Below are positions 51,684 through 59,568 of a DNA stretch of 64,000 bases, one piece after another; the stretch's first letter is position 1; each line of letters opens with the position of its first letter. The translations under genes and the position numbers were made by a program. The DNA comes from DAOUJI01 sp965219565 (GTDB lineage Bacteria > Chloroflexota > Dehalococcoidia > Lucifugimonadales > JAGWBF01), in NCBI GenBank assembly GCA_965219565.1, contig OZ244780.1, forward strand, positions 62,001 through 126,000, written 5' to 3'. Below the pieces are notes generated by a model that saw only the letters and a list, made by a program, of their open reading frames with translations, searched no databases and had not been told where the DNA came from.

Positions 51684-53387
51684 ATGGTTTATTCAGGGAT
51701 GGCAGCTATGAGCCTTGTGACATACTTATCTCGGCGGCAGCGAGGCGTCCAGGTCATTCTATCAATGCCGTTTCCCGCCAAGCGGCTCCTCTGGCTCAAG
51801 CTTGCGGCCGTTGCTGGATTGGTGTGCCTATTGCTCATACCTGGAGCCATCTCTAAACCCGCCTTGGCGCAGACACCATCCGAAGTTGAGTACAGTGTTA
51901 CGTTCAAGGGAAGGTGGAACCTCCAGAGCACTCCCGACGGGGTCGTAGGGGGAGCACATTTCACAAAGCTGATTGGAGCAGTCCACAACAGCAGCGTAAG
52001 CTACTGGCAAAGCGGCGGCATGGCCACACCAGGGATTGAGAACGTCGCGGAGCTCGGCGCCACGGACAGGTTCCGGTTTGAAATCTACGTCAGCGGAGAC
52101 AACAAACTGTCGATCATACATGAGCGTCCCGGAACCGGCCCGGAAGGCTTGAATACATTCGGCATCGCGGTCACGTCCGACTATCCCTTAGTTACCTTGC
52201 TCTCCATGATTGGACCCAGCCCGGACTGGTTCGTGGGCATTTCAGGGCTTTCCCTGCTAGACAGCAACGGAAACTGGCGGACTCAGCGCGTAATCAACCT
52301 CTATCCCTACGACGCGGGGACCGAGGAGGGCGACGAGTTCAGCTTGAACAACCCTGCCACCAACCCGCAGGAACCCATCAGTAGCATCAGAGGTATGGGC
52401 AAGTTTTCCAACCAGCCGATGGCCAGACTGACCTTTACTCTCAAGACCACGCCCCCTCCTCAGACTCCGACGAAACCTCCTTCACCTGTGATTGGGTTTT
52501 CCCCGTCCGAGCTGGCGTTCTACGCTGCGATGGTCGGAGATGTACCGATATCTATACCGGCATCCCAGAAGTTGCAAGTGTGGAACACCCGGGCAAGCGC
52601 CATGAGCTTCCAGCTGTCCGTCAACGCCGATTGGCTGACCTTGGATCCGACATCCGGTTCCTCAGGCGGGCCGAATGACATTGAGGAAATCGACATAAGC
52701 GTCGACACGTCAGACCTTGAGGCAGGCTATCACCGAGCTACGATAGAGATTTCCGGCTCCGGAGTCGAAAATTCTCCTCAGCGTGTTCCAGTGGTCCTGA
52801 CGATAGGGTCATCCAGCTATTCCTCAGTGACGTTGTACGCCGGCGCAACAACGACTACGTCCGGGAGTGATCCTGCCATAGGTCTGGTAGTCCCCCGGGG
52901 TTCCCTTGCCAGCGGCACCACAATCGTGGTGGCTAGATTAGACGTCTTGCCTGAGGGAGCGCCGCCATCGGACGTCGCTTCGAAGGTCGTGTGGTCGGTG
53001 AACGTTAAGGCCTATCCGGCTGGGAGCGACGTTCCTTATATGGACTACACCCCGTCGGGTGTCGAGTTGTGGCTGGGCATTCCGTCGGACGACCCACTAG
53101 CGTGCAGCGAGGACCGTGCGAAATTGTACTCAGTCACCGATGGAAGTTGGGAGCTTGTCGAACACCGCTGTGAAACCGACGAGAAGGACCGCACCTACGC
53201 CGCAAGCTCACTGATGTCCGTCACAACATTGGCGCTGGCAATTGAAATGAACTACGACACCAACAGAGACGGCAGGATTGACCGAGACGAGGTTACCACA
53301 GCGATAATTGACTACTTCGCCGGTCTCATCGACCGGGACCGTGTGCTGAGATTGATCCAGCGTTATTTCTCCGACCAAGAGAGCTAG
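51684..53387 (+). CDS. Secreted spondin-N / BACON-type protein with EF-hand tail
   Basis: 567 residues from 51684 (starts at 51765 also possible: MPFPAKRLLWLKLAAVAGLVC is a signal peptide by itself). After the signal peptide comes a spondin_N domain (near 65-245): YSVTFKGRWNLQSTPDG, GGMATPGIENVAELGATDRF, and MIGPSPDWFVGISGLSLLD with YPYDAGTEEGDEF, a pattern known from extracellular-matrix and adhesion proteins. A BACON-type domain follows (near 290-370: VSVNADWLTLDPTSGSSGG, DTSDLEAGYHRATIEISG). A further beta-rich domain ends in an EF-hand-like DTNRDGRIDRDEV plus DYFAGLIDRDRVLRLIQRYF. That C-terminus matches the end of the LRR protein at 42.8 kb. Confidence 0.83.
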   Translation: MVYSGMAAMSLVTYLSRRQRGVQVILSMPFPAKRLLWLKLAAVAGLVCLLLIPGAISKPALAQTPSEVEYSVTFKGRWNLQSTPDGVVGGAHFTKLIGAVHNSSVSYWQSGGMATPGIENVAELGATDRFRFEIYVSGDNKLSIIHERPGTGPEGLNTFGIAVTSDYPLVTLLSMIGPSPDWFVGISGLSLLDSNGNWRTQRVINLYPYDAGTEEGDEFSLNNPATNPQEPISSIRGMGKFSNQPMARLTFTLKTTPPPQTPTKPPSPVIGFSPSELAFYAAMVGDVPISIPASQKLQVWNTRASAMSFQLSVNADWLTLDPTSGSSGGPNDIEEIDISVDTSDLEAGYHRATIEISGSGVENSPQRVPVVLTIGSSSYSSVTLYAGATTTTSGSDPAIGLVVPRGSLASGTTIVVARLDVLPEGAPPSDVASKVVWSVNVKAYPAGSDVPYMDYTPSGVELWLGIPSDDPLACSEDRAKLYSVTDGSWELVEHRCETDEKDRTYAASSLMSVTTLALAIEMNYDTNRDGRIDRDEVTTAIIDYFAGLIDRDRVLRLIQRYFSDQES

Positions 53388-53441
53388 CCGCAACATGTCG
53401 GGGTTAGCTGCCAAGGACCCTGTAAGAGCACGGAGTCAAGG

Positions 53442-54599
53442 CTAGCTTGCCGTAAATGAACTGACAGTGTCCTCGTTCACGGTCACGGTGTATTCAACGC
53501 CGGGATCGAAATCGGACCCCAACGGGACGAAGGACTCCACTGTTGGATAGTCTGCGGTGCAGACAACATCCGGGTCTGAGACCTGGTGGTGGGTGACAAC
53601 CAGGTCTATCTTATCAGCCTCTTTTCGCCGGATCTCGTAACCATTGAACTGCGAACAGCCGCTGCCTCTGGGCATGCTGGACACAACACGAAGTTGGTAC
53701 TGGAGCGGGTCGCTCTCCAGTATCACTACATCGGCGCTTTCTATCGGCGACTCGGCAATGAATGTATAGGGAAGGTCGGGCCTCGGCAGGGTAAAGGCCG
53801 TGACCGCCGAGTCGTTAACGATCACCCTGTAAGTCTGCCCAGGTTCAAGAGAGGTTCCGATGGGCATTATGGTGTCAAGCTCCACGACCTGCTCGTGGCA
53901 GGGGATCGCCCACGAGGTGGGCGGCGGCTGCATCAACGTAACTCGGGCGACGATGTCGTAGCCGTCCAGTTTCAATTCCTCGTTGCCGGGGCGGGCACAG
54001 CCTTCGATGGTGGACTGGTAGTAAGCAATCCTCAGAAAGGGCTCCGGCTCGTTAGGAATCAGGTTGGTCCAGACCACCGGGACCGGCGCCTCCACCCAAG
54101 TCCGCCAGTCCTCGTTGCCCTCAACCTGGTCGGGCGGAGGTTGCACCAACACCAGGAGCATATCCACCTTGTCGGGGTTCCCTCCGGTTATCACCTCGTA
54201 TGCCGTATCGTTGGTGAAGGCAAGGCGGCCGTCGGATTCGACGATTCTGGCCTGGATGGAATATGTATTCCGAGAGTCAATGTTGTCACGGTTATATTCA
54301 ACCTTGAACTTGATGGGAACTTGTCCGGGATCGGATATGGTCTGGCGAGCTATAAGCGGAGCGGCGGCATCGGCGTAGGACACGTCCCGCAATTCGACCA
54401 CTAGCGTCGCGCCCTCTGTGAGGGCCAACCGTTCCCTATAAGTGACGGAGCCGCTTACCGATGCGTTGGGATTCCGGCGTGAGGTCACTTCCTCCGTCGC
54501 GTTGGACGGTTCCGCATCTCCCCCGCAAGCGGCGAACGCCAGCAGCAGCACGGAAACTCCTATAGCCGAAAGGAAGATGGTTTTTATGTAGGTCTTCAT
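53442..54599 (-). CDS. YbaY-like/YscW-domain lipoprotein
   Basis: 385 residues from ATG 54599: signal peptide and lipobox LLLAFAACGGD (Cys near 23). Residues ~45-155 form a YscW/YbaY-type beta domain (VSGSVTYRERLALTEGATLVVELRDVSYAD, IKFKVEYNRDNIDSRNTYSIQARI). The rest contains two related copies of a domain with GYDIVARV/GYEIRR and PGQTYRVIVN/PGVEYTVTVN. YbaY-like proteins are envelope lipoproteins of unclear role; nothing catalytic is seen. The gene stops shortly before 53442, tail-to-tail with the spondin gene. Confidence 0.72.
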   Translation of the reverse strand: MKTYIKTIFLSAIGVSVLLLAFAACGGDAEPSNATEEVTSRRNPNASVSGSVTYRERLALTEGATLVVELRDVSYADAAAPLIARQTISDPGQVPIKFKVEYNRDNIDSRNTYSIQARIVESDGRLAFTNDTAYEVITGGNPDKVDMLLVLVQPPPDQVEGNEDWRTWVEAPVPVVWTNLIPNEPEPFLRIAYYQSTIEGCARPGNEELKLDGYDIVARVTLMQPPPTSWAIPCHEQVVELDTIMPIGTSLEPGQTYRVIVNDSAVTAFTLPRPDLPYTFIAESPIESADVVILESDPLQYQLRVVSSMPRGSGCSQFNGYEIRRKEADKIDLVVTHHQVSDPDVVCTADYPTVESFVPLGSDFDPGVEYTVTVNEDTVSSFTAS

Positions 54600-54887
54600 A
54601 CGGGCAACCTCTGTGACTGGGATACGATTCGGTTGCATATTGCAACGACAATTATATAGACGGAGCCCGGCCCGCATTTGTTCCGGCCGCCCCCACCAAT
54701 CACCGGGAACCAGAGCGGCGTTGCAAAGTGTCCTACCTCTACAACATCATGTACAATGCTTTCAGCCGTCCAACCGAGGTCTACACGACTACGGTTTCCG
54801 GCCAGAGTTGGACCAGGAAACCCCGCAGAAGTCCTCCGCCAGCCTGGGCGCAGCTCGTAAACTATATGCACAAAGAGGGAGGCTGAC

Positions 54888-55445
54888 ATGGCCAGAACAC
54901 CCACAGTGACCAGAGAATCCGTGCCCGAACGTGAGCGGGAGGCTTTCGACGCATTCGTAGCGAACCGGGGCGAAATACCGACCACGGGGCCCGGCTCCGT
55001 CATACTCAACGCACCGGAAGTCGCCCAACGCGCCCTTGGCCTGGCCCAATATCTGCGCACCGACACCTCGCTTAATCCACGCATCCGGGAGCTTGCGATG
55101 CTGTTGGCCGCCCGGGAGAACGATTGCCAGTTCATCTGGAACGCCCACGCCCCAGCGGCGCGGCGGGAGGGTCTAAGGGACGAGATTGTAGACGCCCTGC
55201 GCGACAAACAGGATCTGCCGGGCCTGGCCGACGACGAGGCCGCCGTAGTGAACTATGGCCGCGAATTCTTCCGGACACACCGCGTCAGCCAGGAGGCTTT
55301 CGACGCCGTGGTGGCCCAGTTCGGCGCCAACGGCACGACGGAACTCACCACCCTGATGGGCTGCTACGCCATGCTCGCCTTCAACGTGAACGCCTTCGGC
55401 GTAGAGCTCCCGGAAGGGCACGCCGAAAAAGCACTGCCAATTTAG
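54888..55445 (+). CDS. Carboxymuconolactone decarboxylase (CMD) family protein
   Basis: 185-residue alpha-helical CMD/AhpD-fold protein. The family helix RIRELAMLLAARENDCQFIWNAHAPAA (near 63-90) contains E-x-x-C and a following W-x-x-H. The second AhpD Cys is replaced (C-Q-F-I), so it is not a redox C-x2-C enzyme. A further signature is GCYAMLAFNVNAFG near 162. Such proteins can be decarboxylases or act on peroxides; function cannot be told. An ATG at 54888 is preceded by GGGAGG. Confidence 0.85.
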   Translation: MARTPTVTRESVPEREREAFDAFVANRGEIPTTGPGSVILNAPEVAQRALGLAQYLRTDTSLNPRIRELAMLLAARENDCQFIWNAHAPAARREGLRDEIVDALRDKQDLPGLADDEAAVVNYGREFFRTHRVSQEAFDAVVAQFGANGTTELTTLMGCYAMLAFNVNAFGVELPEGHAEKALPI

Positions 55446-55684
55446 GGGCGGCCAATATGCACTGTCGGGGTTGGTGGCTCGAACGACACTGCACCCGCGG
55501 GTTGAAGGCTTTCAGTCTCCACGCAGCCAAGGATTCCAAAGTGGTTGCTTCTTCCGGGGCTCCCGGCGTCAGCCAAAGACTGCCGCGGTGCAATAGTCTC
55601 GTGGGTTCCCGGGCTGAGCTCCCGATGCAATCGTGACTCAAGCAAGCCGGAAGCCGAAATGCCGCGCACGCAGCAGAGACTTCG

Positions 55685-56536
55685 TCACCTTGCCCATCCG
55701 GTTTCCACAGATAGATCTTCCTGCTTGGCCCATTGGGAGTAAGACCCGGCGTAAGTCCGAGCCTTCTCGTAGCCGAGGATCTTGAGTACGATCGTCGCGA
55801 GCGACGCCCGCGCACCCCCTCCTCAATAAGTGTGGACCTCACTGTCCGGGGTGATGCCCTTTGATATGAGAAGAGGGCGCAACTCCTCTGCCGGCTTCAG
55901 GGTCTTCGTATTCGTGTCGATCAAGTCCTCCCAATGGAGGTGGACAGCACCCGGAATTCTGCCTAGGCGAGGAGGCGCTTCATATGACCTGGAATTGCCT
56001 TCGAATTCTTCCAAGGTGCGCGTGTCCCAAAACACGGTGTTTGGCTGGCTTGCCGCAGCCCTTGCTTGATCGAGGGAGCAGTAAATCGCCTCCTCTGGCG
56101 CCGGAGCGAAATGGGTATATGGATAGTCCGGCGTTTCGGTCGAGACGGGTCTCTGCTCACGGGACCATTTGTGAAACCCGCCGTCCAGCAAACGCACATT
56201 CCGGTGGCCGTAATAGAGGAACGCCCAAGCAACCATCCCCATCATTTGACTGGGTGCGTCGTAGACCACGATGGTCATTTCGTTACTGATACCCAGACTA
56301 CCGGCTAGGCTGGCGAACTCCTCAGGGCTGGCCATGTCCCCATTAAAGGCCCTTGGAATTCCGCCAAAGCCGTTCAAATTGACCGCTCCCGGCACATGGC
56401 TGGCAGCGTATTCTTTTGGCCATCTTGCGTCGATCACGCGTAGTTTGGGGTCGGAGAGACGGTCGGCCAACCAATCGGTTTCCGCAAGTAACTCTGGATT
56501 TGTGTAGCCACGCTCTCGTATAGGAAGAGGTTGCAT
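55685..56536 (-). CDS. Candidate selenocysteine-containing rhodanese / 3-mercaptopyruvate sulfurtransferase
   Basis: Two rhodanese domains, 283 residues including Sec, the length of E. coli SseA. Domain 1 (about 20-130): LRVIDARWPKEYAASHVPGAVNLN and RLLDGGFHKW. Domain 2 (about 150-283): VFWDTRTLEEFEG, IPGAVHLHWEDLID, DSEVHTY, then in-frame TGA (55825-55823), GGGARASLATIVLKIL and SYSQWAKQEDLSVETG. The TGA falls at residue 238, where the catalytic Cys (C-x-x-G-x-R) sits in relatives (about residue 237 in SseA); the frame then stays open for 45 codons to TGA 55685-55687. An SD (GGAGG) precedes the ATG. A SECIS-like hairpin follows the first TGA and selB is in the window, so selenocysteine is likely. 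A plain nonsense mutation of TGC to TGA is the alternative. Confidence 0.78.
55789..55810 (-). promoter_or_regulatory. SECIS-like hairpin of the rhodanese
   Basis: RNA CGGGCGUCG-CUCG-CGACGAUCG: five perfect pairs (CGUCG/CGACG) below a CUCG loop, one G/A mismatch, then three more pairs. Loop lies 22-25 bases after the UGA, within the range of bacterial SECIS elements. A shorter stem (GUCG/CGAC) would expose a larger loop GCUCGC beginning with G, which fits SelB recognition better. Confidence 0.6.
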
Positions 56537-57565
56537 TATAGGCCTCCAGCCGGTTGGTCAATAGTGGGACTGGTCGAATTGTAGTTTCATTCAAGGGTAT
56601 TCCGGAGTGAGGCCTACAGTCAATTGGTCGTTGTGGATGTGCGGCGACGGGGAAGCTCACGGGGGCGGTGCCCGTTTCTCCCGGAGTAATCACCGTGCGG
56701 TCCATATCCGTCTCATCCAGCTTGAGGGCAGGCTGCCGAACCTTGCGCTGACCAAGCTACCCATAGCAACAAAGCCCCGAGGTAATACTGTGCAGCTATC
56801 CCCCTTGGCCCACCCCGATCTCGGGGAGCGACCTCCCGACGCTGTCTAGACCGATTCCGTAGGTCCAAACGGCGGTTCCAGACATCAGAGCCAGTGCTCT
56901 CGGCTGCTGTTCTTGTCCCGGTATGTCTTGGCAAGAACTGTAAACTACTTACAAAGGCCGAACGCCCTTGCTGACCTCAGTTACAGGTATGGCCGTGGAG
57001 GTCTAAGCCACGCTGGGTGGGGACCTAGTCGGAGGTGTCAGAGTATCGGAGAGAACTTCAGCGTGAAGGTTCTTGATTTTGTCCAGTGTGGTGGAGATAG
57101 GGGCAATAATATTTAGCTACAAATAAGATCTGCATTGAGACTACTTACCACACTCGTTACCACTACATCGACGGCTTCAACAGAGAAACTGCCGTACTCC
57201 CCGGAAAGTGGACTCTGTGCCCGGCTCCAAGCCAAGACACTTCACGGCATTTCCGGTTCGAGTCTTCCTTGGTGGGCTAAGGCGTACCGATTTGCGAACT
57301 TTTAGGTGGGAGGTCCTTATAAGAATGAGGGATTCACCTTCCACAGGCCTCCGGCCCATCAGGGCCAGAGGCTTATTCAACGCCGTTGCAGGGTGACCCA
57401 GCCACTTCGCACCACAAACGAAAGTTACTAGCGCACCTATGACTCAGGTCCTCGAGTTCTACGCAGGCTCTAGCCCTTCCGGGAGACCCTTTGGAGACAT
57501 AGGGTCACCGAGAATTACCCCTACAGGGGGATGTAATCGGTCGAGGATGAAGCGAAGATAATGCC
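56537..57565. other. Intergenic region, no gene supported
   Basis: About 1 kb between divergent rhodanese and LuxR genes. Short ORFs on both strands have no recognisable domain and no ribosome sites of note. A perfect hairpin (CCCCG/CGGGG, about 56815-56828) is present. A GGTTCGAGT near 57254 does not form a tRNA arm. Confidence 0.5.
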
Positions 57566-58726
57566 ATGACCTATGAATGCAGTCCGTTCGCATCCTCGTA
57601 TCCGTCCAATCGCGGGCGGATTGGAAAGATCCTATGGCCTGTGGTCGACCGTCGCACTTATTTGCGAGCCTTGCACATGTTGTTGATGTTTCCACTTGGG
57701 ATTGGCTATTTCGTCTTCCTTGTCGTCTCACTCGCTCTGGGCGTAGCAATGATCTGGACTATAGTGGGACCCGTGGTCTTGCTGGCCTGCCTGTTCATTT
57801 CCCGGTGGCTCGGAGATCTGGAGGCGGTTTCGACCGGGTATGTCAACGGCGTGTCAATTAGACGTCCTCCTTCAAGACTAGAGGGGGTCACTAATTTTCG
57901 GTCGCAGGTGCGGGTCCGTCTTGTCGACCCCACAACTTGGACCGGACTGGTCTATCTTGCGATACAGTGGCCGATAGGTGTCGTCGCCTTAGTAGGTCTC
58001 GTGGTGGCGGCCCCGGTCTCTGTCGCATTCATGCTCGCCCCGGCGATAGTCTCATTCACAGACCAGCCGCTAGAGGTCGTTTGGCCTGGGGTCTTTTCGT
58101 CTGGCGATGGTATCGCCACATTCGAGACGCCGCTTGAAGCCCTGCAACTCACCCCGCTAGGCATCCTGGGGTTCGTGCTCACCACGCACCTGATCCTGGT
58201 TTTCTCGTCATTACACTGTTGGTGGGCCAGGCTCATGCTGGGCTCTCGCTCCACGCGAATCTCCGGCGGACCGCAGCTGACGCAGGGTAGAGGAGGCGAA
58301 CCTGGAACAGTGAAGGCTTCCACATTGGAAACGGCCCCTCACGGTCCGCGCGCCAAGGTCACCTCGAGTTCTATGAGACAGTCCCTGGCCTCGACAGTCC
58401 CAGGGGGATTCCCAACTCTGATGCGGGACCCGCCAGAGCCCAAGTTCGCCCTCAACGCAGCCGCAATTGAAGAGCTGACCGACCGCGAACAGGAAGTGTT
58501 CATGTTGATGGCACGCGGTGACACGAACGCTGACATTTCCGAAGAGCTTTTCATAAGCGAAGGGACAGTCAAGACTCACGCGAAGCGAATCTTTTCGAAA
58601 CTTGAACTGCGGGATAGGACGCAGCTAGTGGTGTTCGCCTATGAGCATGGCTTGGTGACTCCGGCATCGAGCCGCGATACTTTGGACTCTGACGCCGGAA
58701 CCTCAGGGCTAGCAGGCGCTCCCTAG
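57566..58726 (+). CDS. Membrane-bound LuxR-family regulator with sensor domain
   Basis: 386 residues. The N-terminal half has an integral-membrane sensor-type domain (about 35-225) with four hydrophobic segments (MLLMFPLGIGYFVFLVVSLALGVAM, IWTIVGPVVLLACLFISRWLG, LVYLAIQWPIGVVALVGLVV and a further one near 200), resembling the 'putative sensor' domain of actinobacterial and chloroflexal histidine kinases. A linker is followed by a LuxR-type helix-turn-helix (LTDREQEVFMLMARGDTNADISEELFISEGTVKTHAKRIFSKL, near 310-350). The signal it senses is unknown. A redoxin-like lipoprotein gene starts 70 bases later in the same direction. Confidence 0.85.
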   Translation: MTYECSPFASSYPSNRGRIGKILWPVVDRRTYLRALHMLLMFPLGIGYFVFLVVSLALGVAMIWTIVGPVVLLACLFISRWLGDLEAVSTGYVNGVSIRRPPSRLEGVTNFRSQVRVRLVDPTTWTGLVYLAIQWPIGVVALVGLVVAAPVSVAFMLAPAIVSFTDQPLEVVWPGVFSSGDGIATFETPLEALQLTPLGILGFVLTTHLILVFSSLHCWWARLMLGSRSTRISGGPQLTQGRGGEPGTVKASTLETAPHGPRAKVTSSSMRQSLASTVPGGFPTLMRDPPEPKFALNAAAIEELTDREQEVFMLMARGDTNADISEELFISEGTVKTHAKRIFSKLELRDRTQLVVFAYEHGLVTPASSRDTLDSDAGTSGLAGAP

Positions 58727-58793
58727 GAGATCTCGGCCGGCGTCCTCGCGTGGTCGAGGTCCCCCTCGAATTTCAAGAATGGAGACTACACGC

Positions 58794-59339
58794 ATGGGCC
58801 TAAAGCATCGGGTGGGAATGTTTGTAGTTGCGCTGGTGGCGGCTGCTACTCTGGCCGCCTGCGAAATTGAGGTTGGCAACTTCGGGGCGAGTATTGACGG
58901 CAATGCCCCCAGCTTCACGATAACAATGTATCAGGGCCAGGACGCCATCGGCGGCGAAACAGTTACTCTAGATGAGGTCCAGAATATAGGCCCTCTCATC
59001 CTCCATTACTTTGATTTGGAATGCGAGCAGTGCCCTGGTGGATTGCAGGTGTTGCAGAATTTCTATGCAGAGAATCAAGATGGACCTACAGTGCTGGCCG
59101 TTTACGCCGGGCATCTGACCGGCAAGGGGAATGATGAGGATGCCAAGAGGATGCTTGCGGAGACTGGAGCGACATTCCCGGCTGGGTTCACTACTGACGC
59201 ATTTGTTATTGAAGAGCACGACCTAGAGGCGATGCCTAGTACTTCCTTTTACAAGGAGAACGGGCATTTTCGGTCGAAGATAGTCGGCGGATTGTTGGAA
59301 ACCGACCTGCGTAAGAGTGCAGAGGGCATACGGCGATGA
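58794..59339 (+). CDS. Thioredoxin-fold (redoxin-like) lipoprotein
   Basis: 181 residues from ATG 58794; an in-frame ATG lies 15 bases upstream. Signal peptide and lipobox LAAC (near 23). Contains a thioredoxin-like pattern: APSFTITMYQGQDAIGGETVTLDE (near 38-60), then HYFDLECEQCPGGLQVLQNF (C-x2-C near 76-79), then VLAVYAGHLTG and a P-S-T-S-F-Y cis-Pro-type strand (near 148). TlpA/ResA-like membrane-bound thiol-disulfide proteins have this layout. The active pair is C-E-Q-C. It follows the LuxR gene and may be regulated with it. Confidence 0.82.
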   Translation: MGLKHRVGMFVVALVAAATLAACEIEVGNFGASIDGNAPSFTITMYQGQDAIGGETVTLDEVQNIGPLILHYFDLECEQCPGGLQVLQNFYAENQDGPTVLAVYAGHLTGKGNDEDAKRMLAETGATFPAGFTTDAFVIEEHDLEAMPSTSFYKENGHFRSKIVGGLLETDLRKSAEGIRR

Positions 59340-59568
59340 GTAGTTGCTAGTACGCACACATGGCCGAACGGCTCTGTTGAAACGCAAAAAGGGCCTCATA
59401 CTAGCCTGTCACAATATAGCAATGTCAGAATATCCCCGGACAAGCCCTCACGACCCCCCAGCCCGTCGGATTGGGGGCTCGTCTATCCCCCGCCTAGTGA
59501 TCGCATCGGTGTAACACCTTCGACTACCTTGCGCCAACACTTCTACGGTGGCGACGCCACGCATTCGG

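Noticed and set aside
54596..55207. Minus-strand ORF of 203 residues over the CMD gene
   Set aside because: Arg/Ser-rich shadow of the plus-strand CMD gene, without a ribosome site or domain.
56607..56849. Short ORF (80 residues) in the 1-kb gap
   Set aside because: No domain, no ribosome site, and a conflicting ORF on the other strand.
57240..57290. tRNA-like GGTTCGAGTC stretch
   Set aside because: The flanking bases do not form a T stem, and no acceptor or anticodon stem can be built.
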